A stretch of 64,000 nt of DNA. It comes from Saccharomonospora cyanea NA-134. GTDB taxonomy: Bacteria; Actinomycetota; Actinomycetes; Mycobacteriales; Pseudonocardiaceae. Below, one piece after another: positions 27,874-36,831 of this stretch. The stretch is from assembly GCF_000244975.1 (NCBI RefSeq), contig NZ_CM001440.1, positions 4,882,325-4,946,324 on the forward strand. Reading direction: 5' to 3'. The notes beneath the pieces were generated by a model, which worked only from the letters and a program-made list of their open reading frames with translations, ran no database searches and was not told where the DNA came from. Numbering within the stretch: position 1 is the first letter of the stretch; the number at the start of each line of letters is the position of its first letter. The position numbers were made by a program, and so were the translations under genes.

Positions 27874-30254
27874 GAAGGTGTGCTGCCGTCCTGATCGTTG
27901 TCGTCGTTGCGTTCGGTCGATGGCTTCGGCTCCGAAGGCGGCGGAGACGACGGCTGCTGCGACGCGGGGGGCTGGTCGCGCCACGGGTAGCCGCGGTGGC
28001 CCGGCTGCGTCGCCGGAGTCCAGCCGGGAGGAGCCCCGTAGTGCGGAGGCCCCGCGTTGCCGCCGCTGCCCGGTTGGCCACCGTTGGACGACCACGGTGT
28101 CGAACCGCCGTTGTTCCTGCGGCTGCCGTTGGGCGGGGTGTCACCTGCGGGCGGAGCGTACGGATTGTACGTAGCCGACGGTGCCGGCGGCTCCGGCTGC
28201 CCGTGCGGCGGCCCGCCGGGCAGATCGCCCGCACCGGACACGGTGGCCACCGGGGTGGGCTCCGGCTCCGGCTGACGTTCCTCGTCGCCCTCTCCCTCGG
28301 GCGGCCACGGTTCACCGCGCTCCATCGCCAGCTCGCGCGGGGTCTTGATCGGCGGCTTGTCGGACGGCAACCGCTCGCCGAACTCGTTGAACGTCGTGAT
28401 GCGCGGGCGCTTCTCCACCGTGGCGAAGATGCGCTCCAAATCCCGCCGCTGGAGGGTCTCCTTCTCCAGCACCTCCATCACGAGGTCGTCGAGGACGTCG
28501 CGGTAGGTGGTCAGCACCTCCCACGCCTCGGTGTGCGCCGTCTCGATGAGCTTGCGCACCTCCTCGTCGATCTCGTGGGCGACTTCGAGCGAGTAGTCCG
28601 GCTGCCTGCCTGCCGACCGGCCGAGGAACGGGTCACCGTGCTCCTGGCCGTACTTCACGGCACCGAGCCGCGGCGACATGCCGTACTCGGTCACCATCGC
28701 CTTGGCGATCTTGGTGGCCTGTTCGATGTCGGAGGACGCGCCGGTGGTGGGCTCGTGGAACACGAGCTCCTCGGCCGCGCGGCCACCCATCGCGAACACG
28801 AGGCGACCGATCATCTCCGAACGGGTCATGAGCTGCTTGTCGTCCTCGGGGACGATCAGCGCGTGCCCGCCGGTGCGGCCACGGGGCAGGATGGTCAGCT
28901 TGTAGACGGGTTCGATGTCGGGCATCGCCCACGCGGCGAGCGCGTGCCCGCCCTCGTGGTAAGCGGTGATCTTCCGTTCGAGCTCGGAGATGATCCGGCT
29001 CTTGCGGGCCGGCCCGCCGACCACCCTGTCGACAGACTCCTCCAGAGCGGCGTCGGTGATGACGGAACCGTTCTGCCGCGCCGTGAGCAGTGCCGCCTCG
29101 TTGATGACGTTGGCCAGGTCGGCACCGGACATGCCGACGGTGCGCTTCGCCAGCGCGTCGAGGTCGACGTTGTCAGCCAGCGGCTTGCCCTTGGAGTGGA
29201 CTTCCAGAATCGCCTTGCGACCCGCGAGGTCGGGGGCCGACACCGGAATCTGGCGGTCGAACCGGCCGGGACGCAGCAGGGCCGGGTCGAGGATGTCGGG
29301 ACGGTTGGTGGCGGCGATGAGGATGATGCCGCCGCGCGAGTCGAACCCGTCCATCTCGACGAGCAACTGGTTCAGCGTCTGCTCGCGCTCGTCGTGGCCG
29401 CCGCCGAGACCCGCACCACGCTGACGGCCCACGGCGTCGATCTCGTCGACGAAGATGATGCAGGGCGCGTTCTGCTTGGCCTGCTCGAACAGGTCCCGCA
29501 CTCGGGAGGCACCGACACCGACGAACATCTCGACGAAGTCGGAACCGGAGATCGTGTAGAACGGCACGCCGGCCTCGCCCGCCACCGCTCGCGCCAGCAG
29601 CGTCTTACCGGTGCCGGGCGGGCCGTACAGCAGGACGCCCTTGGGGATCTTGGCGCCGAGCGCCTGGTAGCGGGCGGGGCTCTGGAGGAAGTCCTTGATC
29701 TCGTGCAGTTCCTCCACGGCCTCGTCGGCGCCCGCGACGTCGTTGAACGTGGTGGTCGGCATGTCCTTGTTGAGCTGCTTCGCCTTGGACTTGCCGAAGT
29801 TGAGCACGCGGTTGCCGCCACCCTGCGCGCTGTTCATCATCCACATGAGCAGCAGCACGAGGATGCCCAGCGGGATCAGGTAGATCAGCAGCTGGGTGAA
29901 GAAGCTCTCCTGCGTGACGGTGGTGTTGAACTTGACGTCGCGCTCGTCCGTCCCCGCGTTGAGGAGCGTGTTGTAGAGCTGGTCGGACGCGCCGGCCGGG
30001 AAGCTGGTGCGAACCTGTTCGACCTCCTGGCCGTCGACCCTGATCGGCTCGGTCAGCGTGAGTTTGAGCTGCTGCTCGCGATCCTCCAACGTGGCTTCGT
30101 CGACGTTGCCGGAGCGGATCTGCTCGACGGCCTGCGACGTCGGCACTTCTTTGTAGCCGTCATCACTGTTCCAGAGGGTGCTGAGGCCCAAGTACAGCAG
30201 CAGAATTACGAGTACCCACAGCAGTGGGTTCCTGAGCAGGCGCTTGCGGTCCAT
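27870..30254 (-). CDS. ftsH: ATP-dependent zinc metalloprotease FtsH
   Basis: 794-residue membrane AAA+ protease for quality control of membrane and regulatory proteins. Two membrane helices (about 8-27 and 117-139) flank an outside domain; Walker A GPPGTGKT is at 211-218, the second region of homology contains [20 protein letters not shown], and the zinc site HEGGH is at 433-437. The C-terminal ~150 residues are Pro/Gly-rich and disordered, an extension typical of actinomycete FtsH. It leads the folate operon, as in mycobacteria. Confidence 0.98.
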   Translation of the reverse strand: MDRKRLLRNPLLWVLVILLLYLGLSTLWNSDDGYKEVPTSQAVEQIRSGNVDEATLEDREQQLKLTLTEPIRVDGQEVEQVRTSFPAGASDQLYNTLLNAGTDERDVKFNTTVTQESFFTQLLIYLIPLGILVLLLMWMMNSAQGGGNRVLNFGKSKAKQLNKDMPTTTFNDVAGADEAVEELHEIKDFLQSPARYQALGAKIPKGVLLYGPPGTGKTLLARAVAGEAGVPFYTISGSDFVEMFVGVGASRVRDLFEQAKQNAPCIIFVDEIDAVGRQRGAGLGGGHDEREQTLNQLLVEMDGFDSRGGIILIAATNRPDILDPALLRPGRFDRQIPVSAPDLAGRKAILEVHSKGKPLADNVDLDALAKRTVGMSGADLANVINEAALLTARQNGSVITDAALEESVDRVVGGPARKSRIISELERKITAYHEGGHALAAWAMPDIEPVYKLTILPRGRTGGHALIVPEDDKQLMTRSEMIGRLVFAMGGRAAEELVFHEPTTGASSDIEQATKIAKAMVTEYGMSPRLGAVKYGQEHGDPFLGRSAGRQPDYSLEVAHEIDEEVRKLIETAHTEAWEVLTTYRDVLDDLVMEVLEKETLQRRDLERIFATVEKRPRITTFNEFGERLPSDKPPIKTPRELAMERGEPWPPEGEGDEERQPEPEPTPVATVSGAGDLPGGPPHGQPEPPAPSATYNPYAPPAGDTPPNGSRRNNGGSTPWSSNGGQPGSGGNAGPPHYGAPPGWTPATQPGHRGYPWRDQPPASQQPSSPPPSEPKPSTERNDDNDQDGSTPS

Positions 30255-30459
30255 TCGATCCGGCCGTGGTGGCCTCGACCCTCCCTGGCTAGGCGGTAGG
30301 TTGTGACGTCCGCCGTCGCGGTGTTGACAAGTGCACGAGCGCTACGGAGTTCACCGTCTCACCAGCGTACCGTCCGGCTCCGGTGAGATGCCGGGCGCTC
30401 CAGACGCTGTCTTTGTCAACGACCGGAGTCGCCGCCGTGTTCCCCCGCGTTCCCCTGGC

Positions 30460-31227
30460 TCAGCGTGTGACCTCGGCGACCATCTCGCCGAGACGGCTGC
30501 GGAGGGTCTTCGCGTCAGCCGGAGCGACCGTGACCCATTCCCGGCCGTCCGGGCCGGTGCGGGACACGCTGAGGTAGCGACCGGACGCGGTGTCGAACCA
30601 CGCGAGCACGGACGAGCGCCGCTTGCCGCCCAGGTCGTCGCGGCTGTTGGCGGCGAGTTGCCCGCCCCGCAGGCGCGGCTGCGCGATGAGCTGCGCGTAC
30701 GTCTCGGCAGGATCGTGTGAACGTTCGGCGAGGCCACCCCGCCTGCCCGAGACACCGCTCACCGCGGCGGTGCGGGACGGCTGGATCCGCACCGCCGTCT
30801 CGAGCGGCAGAGTGATGGACGCCTCGGTGCCGCGCGGACCCGGAGGGAGCAGGCCCACGATCGCGGACGCGAGCCCGTCGAGGTAGATCTGGCGCAGCCA
30901 AACGCCGTCGGCGTCCTGCACGGCGAGCACGGCCTGCGTGCCGTCCGAAGCCGCCAGCGCGGCGACCGGCCGCTTCCGGAACTCGGGAATGTGCAGCGCG
31001 TCGATGCTGACGGACGGCAGGGCCAGGATGTGCAGCCACTGCTCCACCGGCGAGCCCGCGATGTTCCGCGCCGACAACTCCGCCTCGACGCGCTTGCGCA
31101 GTGCCGCGCGTTCCGTCTCGTCACTGCCGTGCGACGGCACGGTCAGCGGGTACGGCAGCTCGCCCGCACCGACCTCCTCCCAGAGGATGTCGAAGGCGAC
31201 CGGTGTGAAGAACTCCTGCGCGGACAC
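30460..31227 (-). CDS. EspG-like ESX chaperone, copy 2
   Basis: 255 residues from GTG 31227 (GGGGGA upstream). N-terminal FDILWEEVGAGELPYPLTVPSHG and C-terminal LAWFDTASGRYLSVSRTGPDGREWVTVAPAD... match the EspG family. It shares most landmarks with the adjacent gene at 31295 (LWE...GELPYP...SHG; DGLASAIVG; WFDT..GRYL), so the two are tandem paralogs of roughly 40% visible similarity. EspG proteins bind PPE tips and deliver PE-PPE pairs to the ESX ATPase. Last gene of the second ESX accessory unit. Confidence 0.82.
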   Translation of the reverse strand: MSAQEFFTPVAFDILWEEVGAGELPYPLTVPSHGSDETERAALRKRVEAELSARNIAGSPVEQWLHILALPSVSIDALHIPEFRKRPVAALAASDGTQAVLAVQDADGVWLRQIYLDGLASAIVGLLPPGPRGTEASITLPLETAVRIQPSRTAAVSGVSGRRGGLAERSHDPAETYAQLIAQPRLRGGQLAANSRDDLGGKRRSSVLAWFDTASGRYLSVSRTGPDGREWVTVAPADAKTLRSRLGEMVAEVTR

Positions 31228-31294
31228 GATGTCCCCCGAACTCCTGCGACGACGGAAACTGACTTCGTGGTGTGGGTGACCGGAGGATAGTGGG

Positions 31295-32086
31295 TCACAG
31301 CCGTGCGGTGGTGGCCTGCGCCACGGACGCCAGCATCTCCGAGAGCCGGTGTCTCAACGTCGGCGCGTCCGCCGGCGCGATCACGATCCAGTCGCGGCCG
31401 TCGGGTCCTCGGCTCGCTTGCGTCAGGTACCGGCCGGTCTCGGTGTCGAACCAGCTCAGGACGGGCGAACGACTCCTGCCACCGGACCGTCCCCTGGCGT
31501 TCGCGCCGATCTGGCCGCCACGCTCACGGTCCTGCGCGTGCAGCCGCGCGAGCGCCTTGCGCTCCTCGTCGGCGCGGGCCGTGCTGCCGTCGGACGTGGT
31601 GGGCCGACGCTGCATGAAGTCGGCGCCGGGACCGGCCAGCAACTGCTCCAACGGCACGTTGATCGACTTTTCCCTGCCCCGCGGCGCGCCGGGCAACTGA
31701 CCGACGATGGCACTGGCGAGCCCGTCCGTGGGAATGCGTTCGAGCCACACCGTCCCGGCCTCCTGCACGAGGAGCACGGCGTGCGGGCCGGATGCCGCGG
31801 CCACGGCCATGCGCGGTTCGGCGTTCGGCGCGCTGATCAACACGGAATCGAGGCTCAGCTCGGCCGTGGCCAACACTCCGAAAGCGTCTTCGAGCAGCGG
31901 CGCGGGTCGACCGTTGTCGTCGGCCAGGCCGCGGTGGGCGAGGCCGGTGAGCACCTGGGCACGAAGGGCGGCGCGTTCCTCCAGCGTGTCGCCGTGAGAA
32001 CGCACCGTGATCGGGTAGGGCAGTTCACCGAGGCCGCTCGACTCCCACAGGAAGTCGAGTTCGACCTCGGTGAGCTGTTCACGCAC
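31295..32086 (-). CDS. EspG-like ESX chaperone, copy 1
   Basis: 263 residues from GTG 32086, 3 bp after the PPE-like stop. Features: VELDFLWESSGLGELPYPITV, LVQEAGTVWLERIPTDGLASAIVG, LSWFDTETGRYLTQ and a final amphipathic helix HRLSEMLASVAQ. Immediate adjacency to the PPE-like gene supports a chaperone-client pair. Having two EspG paralogs for one PE-like/PPE-like pair is unusual and suggests subunit specialisation or an extra client elsewhere. Confidence 0.82.
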   Translation of the reverse strand: MREQLTEVELDFLWESSGLGELPYPITVRSHGDTLEERAALRAQVLTGLAHRGLADDNGRPAPLLEDAFGVLATAELSLDSVLISAPNAEPRMAVAAASGPHAVLLVQEAGTVWLERIPTDGLASAIVGQLPGAPRGREKSINVPLEQLLAGPGADFMQRRPTTSDGSTARADEERKALARLHAQDRERGGQIGANARGRSGGRSRSPVLSWFDTETGRYLTQASRGPDGRDWIVIAPADAPTLRHRLSEMLASVAQATTARL

Positions 32087-32089
32087 GTG

Positions 32090-33469
32090 CTATCGCCCTT
32101 CGTCGTCCGGGCCCCACGCACCGAGCACCGGGGGCGCGGCCGCCTCCGTGGCTCCGAACGTGGCGTCGGGATCCGGTTCGATGAGGAAGGAGGCGTGCGT
32201 GTGCTCCTTCTCCTCCTCCGGGCGCGCCCCGGCCGCACCCATGCCACCCATGCCCATCGGCGCGGCGGTCGCGGGCGGGTTGGCACCCACCACACCACTG
32301 GCCGCGGCGGCGACACCCTGGTTCTGCACGGGAACGGGAGTACCCGCGTTGGGCGCCGTGCTCCCACTCTGGTTGGCCGACGCCACCGTTTCGGAGGTCG
32401 CGGGGGACTTCGCCCCGCTGCGCTTGCCCGCCGACAGGCTCTTGGTCGCCTTGAGGCCCGCATAGCCGAGAGCACCACCGGCCGCCGCCGCGCCGAGCGA
32501 GGCCCCGACGTTGAAGCCACCACCCGCCGGGGCGGCCGGCATCTGGCCCGCGCCCACGCCCGTGCCCGCGCCCGCGACGTGGTGGGCACGGCCACCCTGA
32601 GCGGCGTCGGAACCGCCGGCGACGTCCACCCCGGCACTCACCGCGGCCACACCCGGCGTGGCACCGCGAGCGGACGGCGTACCGCCCTCGGCGCTGGAGA
32701 GCGCGAAAGTGCCCACGGCACCGAGTGTCCTGGCCTCCACCGCGACACCGCCGGTCAGCGGCTTCAACCCCAGCGACTCCGGCCCGAAGCTCGGGGTCGT
32801 GCCGTCGATCTGCGACAGCTCCTCGGTGTAAGCCTCGAGGAACGCGATCTGCTGGGCCTTGACCGCCTGCGCCGCGGCGTGCTGCTCCTTCAGGTCCTTG
32901 ACCATCGCGGCCGGGCCGCCCGAGAGCATGGCGGCCGTCTCGGCGCCCGGATCGAACTCCTTCGGCTGCGGCATCGTCTTCAGCTTGGCCGCCGCCGCGG
33001 CCTGCTGACCGAGCCGGTCCTGCATGGTCTTCGCCGCCTCGGACGCCTGGGCGCTCGAGTTGGCGATACCCACCAGCGCGCCCTGCGCGGCACCGGCACC
33101 CTCACCGATCCACGCCGCACCGAGTTCCTTGATGGCGTTGTAGAGGTCGTCGGCGATCCTCGACAGTTCACCGCTGTGGTTGCCCCACGTCTGGCCCAGT
33201 TCCTCGGCCGTGCCGGGCTCGTTGTTGACCGTCGCGTACGCGTACAGCTGCTCGCTGTCCCTCGCGGCCCAGTTCGGCCTCGATCCGATGGCCCGGTCGT
33301 CGCCGTACTGGAAGCCGTCGGAACGGCTGCGCGCGCGGTTCACGAGATCCGCGACCTCGGCGCTCTCGTCGCGCATGACCGCATCGACGTTCGTGGGCGC
33401 CGAACCCGCGCCGTATCCCCTACCCGGCGCCGTGGTGGGCTCGCCGGAGGAGTTTCTGTCCGAGTACAT
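32090..33469 (-). CDS. PPE-like type VII secretion substrate
   Basis: 459 residues. The N-terminal ~200 residues are helical with a WxG-type turn (GAAWIGEGAGAAQGALVG) and long alanine-rich helices like the PPE/WXG superfamily. A glycine/alanine-rich region contains a short hydrophobic stretch (FNVGASLGAAAAGGALGYAG). The C-terminus reads HASFLIEPDPDATFG...APPVLG, echoing the tail of the protein at 13101-14471. The PE-like gene lies 23 bp upstream and EspG-like genes follow, the PE-PPE-EspG order of ESX loci. Confidence 0.82.
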   Translation of the reverse strand: MYSDRNSSGEPTTAPGRGYGAGSAPTNVDAVMRDESAEVADLVNRARSRSDGFQYGDDRAIGSRPNWAARDSEQLYAYATVNNEPGTAEELGQTWGNHSGELSRIADDLYNAIKELGAAWIGEGAGAAQGALVGIANSSAQASEAAKTMQDRLGQQAAAAAKLKTMPQPKEFDPGAETAAMLSGGPAAMVKDLKEQHAAAQAVKAQQIAFLEAYTEELSQIDGTTPSFGPESLGLKPLTGGVAVEARTLGAVGTFALSSAEGGTPSARGATPGVAAVSAGVDVAGGSDAAQGGRAHHVAGAGTGVGAGQMPAAPAGGGFNVGASLGAAAAGGALGYAGLKATKSLSAGKRSGAKSPATSETVASANQSGSTAPNAGTPVPVQNQGVAAAASGVVGANPPATAAPMGMGGMGAAGARPEEEKEHTHASFLIEPDPDATFGATEAAAPPVLGAWGPDDEGR

Positions 33470-33492
33470 GACTTCCGCTTCCCCCTACTGGT

Positions 33493-33861
33493 CTAGAGCT
33501 GGCCGGTCAACGACTGGGCGGTGGACGTGTCGAAGTCGTCGTAGCGGCTCATCGCCTCGAGAATCGCGCGTTCTGCCTCGTCGTACTGCGTGTACAGGTT
33601 CCGGAGCGCCTGCGCGTAGGAGTCGTTCATCCCCGCGGCCCGTTCGGCGAACTTGTTGGCGATGGCCTCGCCGACCGGGTTGGCCCCCAACTTCGGTGAG
33701 ACCGCGAGGAAACCGGTGTTGTCGAGCAGGGCCGCGACGGCATCCTTACCGGTACGGATCTTGTTCAGGACGGCCTGCGCGGCATCCGGATCGACCCCGA
33801 CCTGCCCCTTGGCCGCGGCGGCGCGGAACGCGGCGGCATCCGCATAGCTGCTGTTCGGCAT
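33493..33861 (-). CDS. Small helical PE-like ESX-associated protein
   Basis: 122 residues from ATG 33861 (GGAGAG ribosome site 7 bp upstream). All-helical, Ala-rich, no signal peptide, no cysteine; C-terminal YTQYDEAERAILEAMSRYDDFD resembles the YxxxD/E secretion motif of PE-type partners. It precedes the PPE-like gene and probably forms a heterodimer with it. A half iron-box-like sequence (TAAGGTTA) lies about 60 bp upstream. The family name was not recognised with certainty. Confidence 0.7.
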   Translation of the reverse strand: MPNSSYADAAAFRAAAAKGQVGVDPDAAQAVLNKIRTGKDAVAALLDNTGFLAVSPKLGANPVGEAIANKFAERAAGMNDSYAQALRNLYTQYDEAERAILEAMSRYDDFDTSTAQSLTGQL

Positions 33862-34011
33862 GTGTTCGCTCTCCTGTCCCCAGCACAGCCCGACTCGGCT
33901 CAGCACCTGCGATCTTCGCTAAGGTTAACGCACTTGAGGTACCGCTACGACGAGTTCTCGCCTGTTCGGGTTCCGTGTTCGCAGAAACTATCCGCAGCCG
34001 ATGCCGGAGCG

Positions 34012-34566
34012 TTACGAGGAGTAGACGCGGGGGTCGAGCGTTCCGATGAACGGCAGGTCGCGGTAGCGCTCCGCGTAGTCGAGGCCGTAGCCCACGACGA
34101 ACTCGTTGGGGATGTCGAACCCGACGTAGCGCACCGGCACGTCCACCTTCACGGCCTCCCGCTTGCGCAGCAGCGAACACACGTTCAGCGAGGCGGGGTT
34201 CCGGCTGGCGAGGTTCTTCAGCAGCCACGACAGTGTCAGCCCCGAGTCGACGATGTCCTCAACGATGAGCACGTCGCGGCCCGCGATGTCCCGGTCGAGG
34301 TCCTTCAGGATGCGCACGACACCGGAGGACGACGTGGCCGACCCGTACGACGACACCGCCATGAACTCGAGTTGCGCCGGGATCGGCAACGCGCGAGCGA
34401 AGTCCGTCATGAACATGACCGCGCCCTTCAGCACCCCGACGAGGACGAGGTCGGTCGCCATCTTCTCGGTCGGGTAGTCCGCCGTGACCTTCTCGGCCAG
34501 CTCGGCGACCTTGTCCTTGATCTGCTCCTCGGTGATGAGCACGGAGGCGATGTCGCCTTCGTACAC
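34012..34566 (-). CDS. hpt: Hypoxanthine phosphoribosyltransferase
   Basis: 184 residues from GTG 34566 (GAGGGAG ribosome site). Salvages hypoxanthine and guanine with PRPP. The PRPP motif [14 protein letters not shown] (near residue 100), the [10 protein letters not shown] loop and the purine-contact [18 protein letters not shown] are intact. Follows tilS with 2 bp between stop and start; the tilS-hpt pair ahead of ftsH is common in bacteria. Confidence 0.97.
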   Translation of the reverse strand: MYEGDIASVLITEEQIKDKVAELAEKVTADYPTEKMATDLVLVGVLKGAVMFMTDFARALPIPAQLEFMAVSSYGSATSSSGVVRILKDLDRDIAGRDVLIVEDIVDSGLTLSWLLKNLASRNPASLNVCSLLRKREAVKVDVPVRYVGFDIPNEFVVGYGLDYAERYRDLPFIGTLDPRVYSS

Positions 34567-34568
34567 GG

Positions 34569-35588
34569 TCAGCTCCCTCGGGTGGTGGATTGGCAACTGT
34601 TCAAAACGAGCTTTTCATGCGTCCTTCGCGCCTCGACACCGCCGGGTAGGAAAACGCCGCCCTGGCCACGCCACCGACCCACGAGGTCGTCGACGGACCG
34701 GAGGTGCGCGTCGGTCAACTCCCGCACGCCGCCCCGCAACAGCCACCTCCGAAGTGCTCTTCTCCGCACCGGCGGCGGCGCCTGTCCGAGAACGTCGACA
34801 CGAAGGGCTTCCCCGTCGCACGCCCGGCCGTAAACGTCCGAGGCGATCGAGTCGAGGGCATCGCAGTCCTCACGCAGTTGCCGCGCCGTCCGGGCGAGCG
34901 CGTCGGCCACCCCGCCGGCGAGCACGTCCTCCAGCAGCGGAAGCACCTCACGCCGCACTCGCACCCGGCGGAACCGCGGATCGGCGTTGTGGGGGTCGTC
35001 CCAGGGCCGGACCCCGAGTTCCTCGCAGGCGGCCCTGGTGACGGCTCGCGGCGTCGAGAGCAGTGGCCGCGCCCACGGCACCTCAAGCGGGCGCATCCCG
35101 GCCAGCGACCGAGCCCCCGAACCCCTGCCGAGACCGAGCAACACGGTCTCGGCCTGGTCGTCGAGCGTGTGACCGAGCAGCACGAGCGCCTCGTCGCCCG
35201 CGTGTTCGCGCAGTGTCGCGTAGCGGGCCCTACGGGCCGCGGCCTCGGGCCCGCCGGGGCCGTCCACCGTCACCGGCAACACCTTCGCCGTGTGCACACC
35301 CAGCCGCAGCGCCTCCTCCGCGGCGCGCTCGGCGACCCTGGACGAACCCGGCTGGAGCCGGTGGTCCACCACGAGCGCGCACACCCGAAGACCCCGCCGC
35401 TCACCTACGTGAGCCGCCGCCTCGGCCAGCGCGAGCGAGTCCGCACCACCCGACACCGCCACGAAGAGCTCGCCCGAGCACAGGTGCGCGGCGGGTTCCG
35501 GTTCGGAGAGGAAGACCCGCACCGCCCTGCGCACCGCCAGCGCCGCGTCGAGTCGACGGCGCGCCGGAGGAACGAGGCCGTGTTTCAT
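34569..35588 (-). CDS. tilS: tRNA(Ile)-lysidine synthase
   Basis: 339 residues from ATG 35588. Converts C34 of tRNA-Ile(CAU) to lysidine with ATP. The PP-loop SGGADS is at 46-51, with [19 protein letters not shown] and RPLL typical of TilS, then the C-terminal substrate domain ([19 protein letters not shown]). Essential in most bacteria. Coupled to hpt. Confidence 0.96.
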   Translation of the reverse strand: MKHGLVPPARRRLDAALAVRRAVRVFLSEPEPAAHLCSGELFVAVSGGADSLALAEAAAHVGERRGLRVCALVVDHRLQPGSSRVAERAAEEALRLGVHTAKVLPVTVDGPGGPEAAARRARYATLREHAGDEALVLLGHTLDDQAETVLLGLGRGSGARSLAGMRPLEVPWARPLLSTPRAVTRAACEELGVRPWDDPHNADPRFRRVRVRREVLPLLEDVLAGGVADALARTARQLREDCDALDSIASDVYGRACDGEALRVDVLGQAPPPVRRRALRRWLLRGGVRELTDAHLRSVDDLVGRWRGQGGVFLPGGVEARRTHEKLVLNSCQSTTRGS

Positions 35589-35661
35589 GAGCCGTCCCCG
35601 AGCGGGCGGAGCGCCGCGCCGGGCCCCGCGCAGCCGGTCGGGGGGAGGCGCGGAACACGAC

Positions 35662-36729
35662 TCAGTGCACCCGGCGCAGCCATGCCTTCGGGTCCTTGAT
35701 CTCGGTCCTGCTCGGGAGCGTGTCCGGGGACGTCCAGACCACGTTGAAGCCGTCCATCCCGACCGCGTCCACCACCTCGCGGGTGAACGTCGAGCCCAGC
35801 GCGTACTGCCGCACCTTGGCCTCGACGCCCAGCAGACCCCGCAGCAGCCTGTCGAGCGGGCCACCTCCCTTGCGCCGGGCCGTGAACCGCCGTCGGATCG
35901 TCGCCACACTGGGCACGACCTTCGGTCCCACCGCGTCCATGACGTAGTCGGCATGCCCCTCGAGCAGCGTGGACAAGGCCAGCAGACGGTCGAACGCCTC
36001 GCGCTGCCGGGGCGTCTGCACCAACTCGACGAGCCCGAGCGACCCGTCCTGGTTGCCCTCCCGCAGTTTCCGCACGTTGTCCGGCAGGCGCGACAGCAGC
36101 GTGGCCAGCCCGTCCGACTCGGTGAAGCCGGTGATCAACCTGCCGACCTCGGCGGCGAAGTGGTCCCGCAGCCAGTCGACCGCGGTGAACTGCAGCCGGT
36201 GTGTGCACTCGTGCAGGCAGACCCACATGCGGAAGTCCCTGCCCGACACCCGCATGGCCCGCTGGGCGGCCACCACGTTCGGCGCGACGAGCAGCAGCCT
36301 GCCCGCGTGGTCGTCCCCACCGAACGGGTCGTACTGGCCCAGCACGCGCGTGCCGAGAAACGCCAGCACCACACCCGTCTGTACCCCCGCGCTGCCCGCC
36401 ACCAGCGGGGCGAGCGCTCCGTCCTGCCCGTCGCCGGGCAGGGCCCTGCTGGTGAGTTCGTTCAGCCCGGACGCCGCCGACCGCACCCAACCCGGTCGAT
36501 CGACGACCTCACCGGGAGACAACGGCAGGCCGGCTCCGAGCCCGGTGAGCGCCCTGACGTGCTCTTCCGCGTCCACGGTCAGGTCGCGGAGCTCCGTGAC
36601 GACGCGTTCGGCCTCGGACGGCTCCACCATCGGGCCGCCCCTGACGAGGTAGGCGCCGGTCGAGGCGGCCACCGACCAGTCGACCAGCGGCTTCTGGTGC
36701 CTGCCCTGCTGCGGGCCCGCGGAACTCAC
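35662..36729 (-). CDS. DUF2342 family putative zinc metalloprotease (Rv3626c-like)
   Basis: 355 residues from GTG 36729. The HECTHRLQF motif (near residue 173) supplies a HExxH zinc site, within the DUF2342 / F420-associated protein family (TIGR03624 type). RDFRMWVCLHECTH and LLEGHADYVMDAVG, with the third ligand in the EGHAD segment, are characteristic. No signal peptide; likely cytosolic. Substrate unknown. Same position between tilS and the D,D-carboxypeptidase gene as in M. tuberculosis. Confidence 0.88.
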   Translation of the reverse strand: MSSAGPQQGRHQKPLVDWSVAASTGAYLVRGGPMVEPSEAERVVTELRDLTVDAEEHVRALTGLGAGLPLSPGEVVDRPGWVRSAASGLNELTSRALPGDGQDGALAPLVAGSAGVQTGVVLAFLGTRVLGQYDPFGGDDHAGRLLLVAPNVVAAQRAMRVSGRDFRMWVCLHECTHRLQFTAVDWLRDHFAAEVGRLITGFTESDGLATLLSRLPDNVRKLREGNQDGSLGLVELVQTPRQREAFDRLLALSTLLEGHADYVMDAVGPKVVPSVATIRRRFTARRKGGGPLDRLLRGLLGVEAKVRQYALGSTFTREVVDAVGMDGFNVVWTSPDTLPSRTEIKDPKAWLRRVH

Positions 36730-36831
36730 GACGACTGCTCGGGCTCGGTCGACGTCGCGATGCCGGTACTGCGAGTGCTCACGTGTCGTCCTTTCGCCGC
36801 GCTGTGCCTCGGTTTCCGACGCTACCCGCCC

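Noticed and set aside
27996..30299. Long plus-strand frame antisense to ftsH
   Set aside because: Shadow of the FtsH codons; composition is Arg/Val/Leu-rich and no motif is present.
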